A stretch of 19,169 nucleotides of DNA from Prevotella sp. (GTDB taxonomy: Bacteria > Bacteroidota > Bacteroidia > Bacteroidales > Bacteroidaceae). Shown here piece by piece: positions 13,918 through 19,169 of the stretch (the first letter of the stretch is position 1; each line of letters starts with the position of its first letter). The DNA lies in assembly GCA_017442765.1 (NCBI GenBank), contig JAFRZC010000149.1, positions 1-19,169 of the forward strand, given 5' to 3'. The position numbers and the translations under genes were made by a program. The notes below the pieces were generated by a model that saw nothing but the letters and a program-made list of their open reading frames with translations, was not told the DNA's origin and searched no databases.

Positions 13918-15780
13918 TTAGGTTGTCAATCCCATTTCCCCGGCTTTCTGCAAGAGCAGCCTCATGAGCGGCTCGCGCTCGTTGGGCACGCGGTTGTCGA
14001 GCACCGCCTCTTTGAGAGCCTGCTTGAGCAGTCCCACTTCGCGCGAGGGTTTGAGGTCGAACATCCGCATGATTTCGTTACCGTCGATGACAGGCTGAAG
14101 CAGTCGCTTATAGTCGCGCTCCTTCAGGTCGGCGAGCTTCTCACGCACAAGCTGGAAGTTGCGGAGGAACTGTTGTTTCCTGATATGGTTCTTGCTGGTG
14201 ATGTCGGCCTCGCAGAGGGTCATCAGGTCGTCGATGTCGTCGCCCGCATCGTTGAGCAGACGGCGCACGGCCGAGTCGGTGACCTCGTCGGAGGCAATGG
14301 CGATGGGGCGCATGTGCAGGTCAACCAGTTTTTGCACATATTTCATCTTTGCGTCGAGCGGCATCTTCAGCCGTCGGAAAATCTGCGGCACCATCTTTGC
14401 GCCGATGAAGTTATGGTTGTGGAAAGTCCAGCCCTGCACGGGCTCCCAGCGGCGTGTGCGCATCTTCCCGATGTCGTGGAGGAGGGCGGCCCAGCGAAGC
14501 CATAGACCTCCCTCAGCTTTCACCACGTTCTCAAGCACCTCCAGTGTGTGGTAATAGTTGTTCTTGTGTGCACGGCCATGCGAGGTGTCGACATTGTCGA
14601 GCGCCACCAGCTCGGGCAAGATGAGCTGCAACAGCCCTGCACGGTAGAGATAGTCGAAGCCGGTGCTGGGGTGACGGGCCATGATGATTTTGTTGAGCTC
14701 GTCGCTGATGCGCTCGCCGCTGATAATCTTCAGCCGGTCGGCATTACGGCGCAGGGCGTCCTCGGTTTCTTCCTCGATAAAGAAACCCAGCTGTGTGGCG
14801 AATCGCACGCAACGCATCATGCGCAGGGGGTCGTCGGAGAAAGTGATATCGGGGTCGAGAGGTGTACGGATGATGCCATCCTCAAGATCGGCCAGCCCGT
14901 TGAACGGATCGACAAGTTCACCGAACCTGTCTTTGTTCAGACAGATGGCCATCGCATTGATGGTGAAGTCGCGCCGGTTCTGGTCGTCCTCGAGCGTGCC
15001 GTCCTCGACGATGGGCTTCCGCGAGTCGTGGCTGTAGCTCTCACGGCGGGCACCGACGAACTCGACTACAGCCCCCTCCCAACCTCCCCCCGAGGGGGAG
15101 GAGTTCAACCCCGCTGAGATTTCTTCCACGACACTGTCTGGTATCACCAATACTTGTTCGTTCGTAAACCGCAACTCTTGAAATCCCATTCTTTGTAAAT
15201 CCTCTGTTCGCAACTTGTCTTCCTGCTGTTGTTCTGGGGTAAAATGATAACCGCCGTCAACTTCTATTACAAGTTTCTTTTCCAGACAGACAAAATCAAC
15301 GATATAATTTCCTATAATGTGTTGGCGGCGGAACTTCCAACCCAGTTTATTCGCTCTGAGCAATTGCCACATAGCGACCTCAGCCTCTGTTTGGTGTTTA
15401 CGGCGTTCCTCTGCTTTTTCCTTTAGCAATGCATAATTCATGGGGTCGGCCGTCTGATACCTGTCAATTAGGCCGAGCCCTCCCCCCTCGGGGGGGAGAT
15501 GGAGGGGGGCTCCTATCTTCACCTGCGCCGTGCCGAAGTTCTTGAACACCGAGAGGTGAGCACGCCGGCCGAGCCGATGCTTCAGGCGGCGGGCCACCTC
15601 GATGCCGCTGCCCACAACGACCACGTCGATATCCTTCGACGGCCGCTCAAGAAAAATGTCGCGCACATAGCCGCCCACCACATAGCACTCCATGCGCAGC
15701 TCGTCGGCGGCCTGGCCTATCTGATGAAAAATCTCACGGTCGAGAATCTGTGCCAGCTCGGCATCGGAATATAGCGTCAT
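13918..15780 (-). CDS. cca: CCA-adding tRNA nucleotidyltransferase with an in-frame DUF559 domain insertion
   Basis: The enzyme adds or repairs the 3' CCA of tRNAs. At 620 residues it is about 147 longer than expected; without residues 91-237 it would be 473, normal for Bacteroidetes. Enzyme motifs flank the insertion: GGYVRD (36-41), catalytic D50 and D52 in KDIDVVVVG, then after it VEFVGARRESYSHDSRKPIVEDGTLEDDQ, RRDFTINAMA (269-278), DPLRMMRCVRFATQLGF (317-333) and an HD domain with LLHDIGKM (H435, D436). Residues 114-221 form a DUF559 (Vsr-like) domain. The frame is intact across both joints, so the chain could fold with the guest domain looped out, but activity is unproven. AAGGAG (15797-15792) lies 11 nt before the ATG, an unusually good ribosome binding site for this phylum. 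Confidence 0.93.
   Translation of the reverse strand: MTLYSDAELAQILDREIFHQIGQAADELRMECYVVGGYVRDIFLERPSKDIDVVVVGSGIEVARRLKHRLGRRAHLSVFKNFGTAQVKIGAPLHLPPEGGGLGLIDRYQTADPMNYALLKEKAEERRKHQTEAEVAMWQLLRANKLGWKFRRQHIIGNYIVDFVCLEKKLVIEVDGGYHFTPEQQQEDKLRTEDLQRMGFQELRFTNEQVLVIPDSVVEEISAGLNSSPSGGGWEGAVVEFVGARRESYSHDSRKPIVEDGTLEDDQNRRDFTINAMAICLNKDRFGELVDPFNGLADLEDGIIRTPLDPDITFSDDPLRMMRCVRFATQLGFFIEEETEDALRRNADRLKIISGERISDELNKIIMARHPSTGFDYLYRAGLLQLILPELVALDNVDTSHGRAHKNNYYHTLEVLENVVKAEGGLWLRWAALLHDIGKMRTRRWEPVQGWTFHNHNFIGAKMVPQIFRRLKMPLDAKMKYVQKLVDLHMRPIAIASDEVTDSAVRRLLNDAGDDIDDLMTLCEADITSKNHIRKQQFLRNFQLVREKLADLKERDYKRLLQPVIDGNEIMRMFDLKPSREVGLLKQALKEAVLDNRVPNEREPLMRLLLQKAGEMGLTT
15071..15101. repeat. Terminal inverted repeat of the cca insertion (plus-strand left end)
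   Basis: GCCCCCTCCCAACCTCCCCC followed by CGAGGGGGAGG. It is imperfectly complementary to 15478-15510 and is itself a small palindrome around GAG. On the minus strand it encodes SPSGGGWEGA, the last residues of the inserted protein segment. Confidence 0.75.
15478..15510. repeat. Terminal inverted repeat of the cca insertion (plus-strand right end)
   Basis: Read on the minus strand it is GCCCCCCTCCATCTCCCCCC followed by CGAGGGGGGAGGG, matching the other end with a few single-base length and base differences. It encodes APLHLPPEGGG, the first inserted residues of the CCA enzyme. Confidence 0.75.
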
Positions 15781-15807
15781 AAAATCTTAAATCTCCTTAA
15801 ACGGGTG

Positions 15808-15815
15808 CAAAGATA
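15808..15815 (-). promoter_or_regulatory. Putative -7 element for cca
   Basis: TATCTTTG on the minus strand matches TAnnTTTG; transcription would start about 22 nt before the cca ATG. No clear -33 TTG is seen. It is divergent from the element at 15859-15866. Confidence 0.5.
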
Positions 15816-15858
15816 CTAAAAATTATGCATTAAAAAATACGAATTATGAATTATTTTG

Positions 15859-15866
15859 TACCTTTG
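15859..15866 (+). promoter_or_regulatory. Putative -7 element for the small lipoprotein gene
   Basis: TACCTTTG followed by CGC matches TAnnTTTG. It lies 33 nt before the ATG at 15900, so initiation at the upstream in-frame ATG at 15846 is unlikely because that codon would precede the transcript. No clear -33 element. Confidence 0.5.
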
Positions 15867-15899
15867 CGCACGAATCCGCCAACAAGCGGAATTATGCTC

Positions 15900-16334
15900 A
15901 TGAAACATCTTTGGCTACTACTGATGATTGTCGCCCTGGGCTCGTGCAAGGAAACCGAGGAGCAGATGGCCGCCGACCTGCTTGGAGAGATTGAGTCGCT
16001 CTACGCGAAGGGACGCTATGGCGCTACGCTCGACAGCATCACCGCCCTGCGCGAACGCTTTCCGATGGCCATCGAGGAACGTCGGCAGGCACTGCGCATC
16101 TGGCAGGACGCATCGCTCAAAATGGCACAGACCGACGTGATACACACCGACTCGGCACTGCAACAGACCCTGCGCCTCATCGACCGCACGTCAGACATCG
16201 GCCAGGCCAACCGGCTGCGAATGCGCCGCGACTCGCTCAGAGCTCGCTACGAGGCCATGTGCGGCGTGGTCAGAATGATTCATTTCCGCCAAAACGAACT
16301 GCGGCAGGCCACCACTGCCGTAAATGTTAAATAA
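15900..16334 (+). CDS. Small lipoprotein of unknown function
   Basis: The 144-residue product starts MKHLWLLLMIVALGSC, a lipoprotein signal with C16 as the likely acylated cysteine. The mature part is charged and helical (EQMAADLLGEIESLYAKGRY, then RERFPMAIEERRQALRIWQ and long Arg/Gln-rich helices), similar in character to the N-terminal half of longer Bacteroidales lipoproteins that carry a tetratricopeptide-like 'GRYxxxLDSITxLRERFP' segment. It stops at VRMIHFRQNELRQATTAVNVK, so it may be a short form of that family. I prefer the ATG at 15900 over 15846 and 15894 because of the promoter position and the signal peptide. It is divergent from cca and ends at a strong terminator. Confidence 0.75.
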   Translation: MKHLWLLLMIVALGSCKETEEQMAADLLGEIESLYAKGRYGATLDSITALRERFPMAIEERRQALRIWQDASLKMAQTDVIHTDSALQQTLRLIDRTSDIGQANRLRMRRDSLRARYEAMCGVVRMIHFRQNELRQATTAVNVK

Positions 16335-16365
16335 TAGCAGGATTTTAACATTTCAACGTTTTCTC

Positions 16366-16390
16366 AAAATGCCGGTTTTCGGCATTTTTT
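16366..16390 (+). terminator. Rho-independent terminator after the small lipoprotein gene
   Basis: AAAATGCCG (16366-16374), loop GTTTT, CGGCATTTT (16380-16388) plus two more T form a 9-bp stem ending in a T-run, 32 nt after the stop codon. Confidence 0.85.
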
Positions 16391-16504
16391 ATTTCCGCCT
16401 GTCAACTTATAAGAAAAAAATGCCCAAAAACCTACATTCCGTCAACTCGCTAAACCTCAGTCGCTTATACCCACTCATCACTTTTTACTTAGCACTTATC
16501 ACCT

Positions 16505-16545
16505 CCGAAACATATAGCTTTCACTCGCGAAAGACCGTATTTCGG
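16505..16545. repeat. Hairpin at the left of the region B module
   Basis: CCGAAA (16505-16510) pairs with TTTCGG (16540-16545), and inside it CTTTC (16518-16522) pairs with GAAAG (16529-16533), with a CATATAG segment between the stems on the left side. Confidence 0.5.
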
Positions 16546-16561
16546 GTGACAAAAGACCATG
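16529..16561 (-). repeat. 33-bp GGTCTTTC module, inverted copy in region B
   Basis: The minus strand starts CATGGTCTTTTGTC and ends ACGGTCTTTC. It matches 6815-6847 at 28 of 33 positions without gaps. Confidence 0.7.
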
Positions 16562-16577
16562 TTCCAGAAGCCAAAAA

Positions 16578-16624
16578 ACGGTCTTTCACAACCCCAAACA
16601 TATACCTTTCGGAAATGAAAGGTA
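16578..16624 (+). repeat. GGTCTTTC unit plus covarying hairpin in region B
   Basis: Positions 16578-16601 match 6838-6861 at 22 of 24 bases. One base later TACCTTTC (16603-16610) pairs with GAAAGGTA (16617-16624) around GGAAAT. The equivalent stem in region A is TATCTCTC/GAGAGATA; two of the eight pairs differ and both changes are compensated. Confidence 0.65.
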
Positions 16625-16814
16625 AAAAATGATGGGTGAAAAGTTAGTTTTCGGTCAGAAAGCAACCTGTTTTTCGCCTCCTTACGTCAAATCGTAAGTG
16701 TTAAAAATGTGAACGAATTTAACACTCTTCCGGTTTTTAATTACAAAATCTTACACTAAAACTCACTAAGACAAAAGACAGATTATCCCTCGGACTTCAT
16801 TCCACAAAATCGTA

Positions 16815-16832
16815 AAAGAATTAAAATTCTTT
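16815..16832. promoter_or_regulatory. Palindrome upstream of the DUF4160/DUF2442 pair
   Basis: AAAGAATT-AA-AATTCTTT is a perfect 8-bp inverted repeat about 30 bp upstream of the -7 element. It could be an operator; the AT-rich setting makes chance possible. Confidence 0.3.
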
Positions 16833-16863
16833 GTCATACAGACATCTATTTCAAAAAAATACC

Positions 16864-16871
16864 TAAATTTG
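16864..16871 (+). promoter_or_regulatory. Putative -7 element for the DUF4160/DUF2442 pair
   Basis: TAAATTTG followed by CA matches TAnnTTTG, 25 nt before the ATG at 16897. No TTG is found at the usual -33 distance. Confidence 0.45.
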
Positions 16872-16896
16872 CAGCCATAAATATAACAATAATGTA

Positions 16897-17148
16897 ATGA
16901 GTCCAGTGTTCAGACGCGAGAACGAGTATATCTTCAAGATATATTCCAACGAAGAGGAACGGATGCATATCCATGTACTCTTTGGCAACAGCGAAGCCAA
17001 ATTCTGGTTGGAGCCGTCAGTAGAACTGGCAAGAAATACGGGAATTCCTGAACACGAATTGAACTAAATCAAGAAAATAATAGAGAAACATGCAGACAGA
17101 TTCAAAGAGCAATTCCGCGAACATATCGGCAAGCGTATTGATGATTAA
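16897..17148 (+). pseudogene. DUF4160 gene interrupted by an in-frame stop
   Basis: The frame starting at ATG 16897 encodes MSPVFRRENEYIFKIYSNEE, then ERMHIHVLFG, AKFWLEPSVELARNTGIPEHELN, then TAA at 17065-17067, and resumes without a shift as IKKIIEKHADRFKEQFREHI GKRIDD before a second TAA at 17146-17148. Both sides match DUF4160 (a small family with a 'HIHV...A.FWLEP' core and a C-terminal helix), so one sense codon has probably become TAA; GAA to TAA would be a single change. The truncated product would be 56 residues and lack the C-terminal helix. The last 8 nt overlap the DUF2442 start. DUF4160/DUF2442 pairs recur in bacteria and look like toxin-antitoxin modules, but I know of no established function. 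Confidence 0.8.
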
Positions 17149-17380
17149 TGCGCAAGGCATCATGGTTTCTGTGTGTGGGCACGACTATTTCCTGTCATAC
17201 AATCGCATACCCTGGATGCAGGATGCCCCCATCCGCAGCGTTCTGAACGTGCAGATGAGCGGCTCCGAAGCCATCGAGTGGCCCGACCTTGATGTAAATC
17301 TCGAAATCGACAGTCTGCGCCACCCCGAACGCTATCCCCTCGTCATCAAGCGCCACCCGCTGGATTACGTAGGAAGCTAA
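17141..17380 (+). CDS. DUF2442 protein
   Basis: The 79-residue product, MINAQGIMVSVCGHDYFLSY, then NRIPWMQDAPIRSVLNVQMS and GSEAIEWPDLDVNLEIDSL, has the DUF2442 pattern of two beta strands, an 'R(I/F)PWL..A' type segment and the 'I.WP.LD.DI....L' end. The frame is open further upstream, but that part is DUF4160 coding sequence in another frame; the ATG at 17141 overlaps the DUF4160 stop by 8 nt, the usual coupled arrangement. With the partner truncated 81 nt before this start, terminating ribosomes would stop far upstream, which might lower its translation. Function unknown; this family has been suggested as the antitoxin-like partner, which is inference. Confidence 0.8.
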   Translation: MINAQGIMVSVCGHDYFLSYNRIPWMQDAPIRSVLNVQMSGSEAIEWPDLDVNLEIDSLRHPERYPLVIKRHPLDYVGS

Positions 17381-17474
17381 AATCCACATGGATAAAGCAA
17401 CGAGAAAGAGGGTATGTCAAAATGCAAATGCCTTCTCGAAAATCTTACAGTTTGAAACTTGAGAACAAGAAAAA

Positions 17475-17510
17475 GCCATTTCAAAACCCTATTATGGGTC
17501 AAGAAATGGC
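17475..17510. terminator. Stem-loop between the DUF2442 and thioredoxin-like genes
   Basis: GCCATTTC (17475-17482) pairs with GAAATGGC (17503-17510), and ACCC (17486-17489) with GGGT (17496-17499). On the plus strand it is followed by CTTTCCTTTG, on the minus strand by TTTTTCTTG. It lies 95 bp after the DUF2442 stop in a 283-bp spacer that otherwise shows only AT-rich sequence and the next promoter. Confidence 0.55.
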
Positions 17511-17627
17511 CTTTCCTTTGCTGTTTGCTCCATTTTTAAGTTACGAATCCGCACACAACAAAAGCATTCCTTTCAGAAGAAAACAAAAATTAATAGCCCA
17601 ACAGACTGATATTTCAAAAATATTACC

Positions 17628-17635
17628 TATATTTG
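17628..17635 (+). promoter_or_regulatory. Putative -7 element for the thioredoxin-like gene
   Basis: TATATTTG followed by CAA matches TAnnTTTG, 28 nt before the ATG at 17664. No TTG at the usual -33 distance. Confidence 0.5.
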
Positions 17636-17663
17636 CAATCGCAAAAATAAAAATTCAAAGATT

Positions 17664-18836
17664 ATGGAGATCCTTAAAACTTTCTTTATCATGCTGTCTG
17701 CTTTTATTACACTTACAGGAAACGCACAGGAAACAGACACGCTCAGTCTCGGAATTGAAATAAAGTTTCAAGAGATTATCGGAACAAGTTTTTTTATGCT
17801 AAAATGCCAGACCCTACCGGAAGATATAAAAGGTGTTCCTGAAGACACAACGTCTTACTATGTATATGAATGTAAAAACATATTGTGTATTATAGGAAAA
17901 GAGCGAGAAAATGAATACTATTGTTCTTTGGATTTAAACAACGACCACGATTTTTCCAACGACTACCGATACTTTTTCACTCGACAACAAATTGAAGAGG
18001 CCCGAAATTTCACCCCGCAACGCTATGAGGATATCTGGGTCGCTCCTAATATTTTAATAAGCGGTTTGGAAAGAGGAAAATCTGTTATCACTAACAAAGA
18101 TTCATTTGATGATTTCTTCCCTTTGCTTAGGATACATGACTTCTGCGTGGGAAAATTCTTATATCACGGCAACACCTATTATCTCTGTTGCGTAAATAAT
18201 AAGAGAGAGTATGCCATTACAGATACAATACCATCGAATGCTACCGATCTTGCAAGACAACTTAAAGATGGAGGAACGTGGGTGAACACAAAATTTCCTA
18301 TAATTCACAACAATCTGGTTTTTAAATTCATTGACTTAGATTACACAAGACAAAAATGTCGAATCAGTATAACACCACCCAACAAAAATAAAGAAATACT
18401 GCCAACTGCTCCGTATGAAGGTTTTCATGCTCCAAAGATTCCCGCAAAGGATATGGGTGGAAAACCTATTAAAACGGGCAAAAGTTATGTCCTTCTTGAC
18501 TTCTGGGGAACATGGTGCAATCCCTGTATTTCCATTATTCCACATCTCGTAAAAATACATAAGCTTTATCCTGATTTGCAAATCATCAGTATCGCCAATG
18601 AACAAGATTTAGCAACCACTCCCAAACTAAACAAGCTCATAAAAGAACTCAACATGAACTGGACACATATTTGCGAACATTTGTATGCCGTGGACAATAT
18701 GGCCAGCCGCTTTGATGTAACAACATATCCGACTACATTTATTATAGATCCATCCTGGAAAATAGTATATAAAGCATCCAGTAGTGACAAAATGGAAGAG
18801 TTGGATGCAAAGTTACAGGAAATATATGGTTATTAA
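17664..18836 (+). CDS. Exported TlpA-like thioredoxin-fold protein
   Basis: The 390-residue product starts with a signal peptide (MEILKTFFIMLSAFITLTGNAQ). Residues about 255-390 form a thioredoxin fold of the TlpA/ResA type: GKPIKTGKSYVLLDFWGTWC with the redox pair C285 and C288 in WCNPC, the cis-proline strand TYPTTFIID (P356) and a C-terminal helix. Such proteins reduce or isomerise disulfides in the periplasm. Residues 23-250 form a separate domain that I do not recognise; it is not obviously the DUF4369 domain seen in many Bacteroidetes relatives, and it holds seven cysteines (C48, C70, C75, C87, C161, C175, C176), unusual for an exported protein. The gene is AT-rich compared with the operons to its left. 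Its redox partner is not nearby. Confidence 0.85.
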   Translation: MEILKTFFIMLSAFITLTGNAQETDTLSLGIEIKFQEIIGTSFFMLKCQTLPEDIKGVPEDTTSYYVYECKNILCIIGKERENEYYCSLDLNNDHDFSNDYRYFFTRQQIEEARNFTPQRYEDIWVAPNILISGLERGKSVITNKDSFDDFFPLLRIHDFCVGKFLYHGNTYYLCCVNNKREYAITDTIPSNATDLARQLKDGGTWVNTKFPIIHNNLVFKFIDLDYTRQKCRISITPPNKNKEILPTAPYEGFHAPKIPAKDMGGKPIKTGKSYVLLDFWGTWCNPCISIIPHLVKIHKLYPDLQIISIANEQDLATTPKLNKLIKELNMNWTHICEHLYAVDNMASRFDVTTYPTTFIIDPSWKIVYKASSSDKMEELDAKLQEIYGY

Positions 18837-18989
18837 CAACTAAGGGTAAATGCCTCTATCTGACAATTTCATCATCATAGAAGAAATGGAAAAGTGTAAA
18901 GAAGTACTATAATTTAGATTTCCAGCGTTTTTTCGTTCCTTCAAATTAAGGTCCATAATCCAATGAAAGAAAGAAAAATTAATTTTTCT

Positions 18990-19020
18990 TTTGCATTCTG
19001 CTGTTTTAATCGTACCTTTG
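18990..19020 (+). promoter_or_regulatory. Bacteroidetes-type promoter for the DUF1599 gene
   Basis: TTTG (18990-18993) and TACCTTTG (19013-19020) are separated by 19 nt, the best consensus match in the window. The ATG at 19030 follows only 9 nt after the -7 element, so the leader would be just a few bases long. Confidence 0.7.
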
Positions 19021-19029
19021 CAGCCATAT

Positions 19030-19169
19030 ATGGAAAATCAAAATACAGAACAGCAGTTCAGGGCGGTGATGCAGGAATGTCGCACGCTGTTTGAGAAAAA
19101 GCTGCACGACTACGGAGCCTCGTGGCGCATACTGCGTCCGGCCTCGCTGACCGACCAGCTCTTCATCAA
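19030..19169 (+). CDS. DUF1599 domain protein, N-terminal part (partial)
   Basis: An open frame starts at ATG 19030 and runs off the right edge after 46 codons: MENQNTEQQFRAVMQECRTL, then FEKKLHDYGASWRILRPASL and TDQLFIK. The segment CRxLFxKKLxDYGxxWRILRPxSLTDQ is the signature of DUF1599, a conserved Bacteroidetes family named as a nucleotide-modification-associated domain on the basis of genomic context elsewhere; its activity is not established. A strong promoter stands immediately upstream, separating it from the thioredoxin-like gene, so it probably starts a new transcription unit. In Bacteroides I recall this gene upstream of a DoxX-like gene and tpiA, which would lie outside the window. 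Confidence 0.85.
   Translation, partial: MENQNTEQQFRAVMQECRTLFEKKLHDYGASWRILRPASLTDQLFI

Larger units (their letters stand above)
15071..15510 (-). mobile_element. 440-bp element with terminal inverted repeats encoding a DUF559 endonuclease-like domain, inside cca
   Basis: The insertion is bounded by imperfect inverted repeats of about 30 bp, each starting GCCCCC at its outer end and each containing an internal palindrome (C-run, GAG, G-run). On the coding strand it starts exactly at codon 91 and ends two bases into codon 237 of cca. The inner part (about 15118-15441) encodes a complete DUF559 domain starting at an ATG (M114): TEAE (E132/E134), FRRQHIIGNYIVDFVC (D162), KKLVIEVDGGYH (E173, D175, H179), then RTEDLQRMGFQELRFTNEQV. 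These residues match the PD-(D/E)XK/Vsr-like fold of this family and all appear intact. The domain may also be made alone from M114. A target duplication cannot be made out. Whether it is mobile is inference. Confidence 0.7.
16322..16726. repeat. Composite repeat region B (gene-free spacer)
   Basis: The 562-bp spacer 16335-16896 has no convincing gene. AAATGTTAAA/TTTAACATTT (arms 16322-16331 and 16344-16353) overlaps the lipoprotein stop codon; AGTGTTAAA/TTTAACACT (16697-16705 and 16718-16726) closes the other side. Between them lie a terminator (16366-16390), a TTCACTT-like tract (about 16472-16504), and a module with two opposed copies of the GGTCTTTC unit: GAAAGACCGT (16529-16538) faces ACGGTCTTTC (16578-16587). 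The same parts, bracketed the same way, occur in spacer 6591-7088. The remainder, 16727-16863, is AT-rich with one palindrome (16815-16832). Confidence 0.7.

Noticed and set aside
15071..15510. The cca insertion as an intein or a group I/II intron
   Set aside because: There is no intein splicing chemistry (no Cys/Ser at the first inserted residue, no terminal HN followed by Cys/Ser/Thr) and no Hint domain; at 440 bp with GC-rich inverted ends and an unbroken frame it does not look like a self-splicing intron.
16324..16632. A 102-codon open frame in region B
   Set aside because: It overlaps the lipoprotein stop, a strong terminator and the repeat module; nothing in the translation is protein-like.
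17090..17140. An upstream start for the DUF2442 gene
   Set aside because: These 17 codons lie over DUF4160 coding sequence in another frame and precede the DUF2442 homology; the overlapping ATG at 17141 fits the usual gene-pair layout.
17408..17510. A possible insertion sequence remnant (GAGGGTATGTCAAAA near a stem-loop)
   Set aside because: The GAGGGT...TCAAAA start recalls ends of some insertion sequences, but no matching inverted end, target duplication or transposase fragment was found nearby.

Overview
This window looks like a Bacteroidetes chromosome, most likely Prevotella or a close relative. The evidence is the conserved gene order ftsX-DUF3098-uppP-truB-queA-folK, promoters of the Bacteroidetes type (TAnnTTTG, sometimes with TTG or TTTG about 20 nt upstream), lipoprotein-type efflux components, and AATTATCAATT/AATTATGAATT-type spacer sequence. 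No rRNA, tRNA, CRISPR array or complete insertion sequence was seen.

Layout. (1) Positions 1-5671, minus strand: a long tightly packed operon reading leftward, ftsX, a DUF3098 membrane protein, uppP, truB, queA, folK. An AT-rich exported protein with a carboxypeptidase-like regulatory domain follows, then the first 42 codons of a membrane protein that leaves the window. (2) 5820-6590, plus: a COG0731-like radical SAM protein with its own promoter. (3) 6591-7088: a gene-free spacer full of structured repeats, including a bidirectional terminator. (4) 7089-13834, minus: an RND efflux operon (membrane fusion lipoprotein, HAE1-type pump, outer membrane factor) ending in lpxA. (5) 13918-15780, minus: the CCA-adding tRNA nucleotidyltransferase, interrupted in frame by a 440-bp element with terminal inverted repeats that encodes a DUF559 endonuclease-like domain. 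(6) 15900-16334, plus: a small lipoprotein, divergent from cca. (7) 16335-16896: a second gene-free spacer carrying the same repeat family as region 3. (8) 16897-18836, plus: a DUF4160 gene broken by an in-frame stop, the overlapping DUF2442 partner, and an exported TlpA-like thioredoxin-fold protein. (9) 19030 to the edge: the start of a DUF1599 gene.

Functional themes are envelope work (FtsX, UppP, LpxA, RND pump, lipoproteins) and tRNA work (QueA, TruB, CCA enzyme), with folate synthesis (FolK). The most unusual content is three kinds of sequence inserted into or between ordinary genes: the DUF559 element inside cca; a roughly 31-codon palindrome-bearing insertion in the catalytic loop of FolK; and a repeat module present in two spacers 10 kb apart, bracketed in each by TGTTAAA/TTTAACA hairpins and containing a stem whose two copies differ by compensated base-pair changes.
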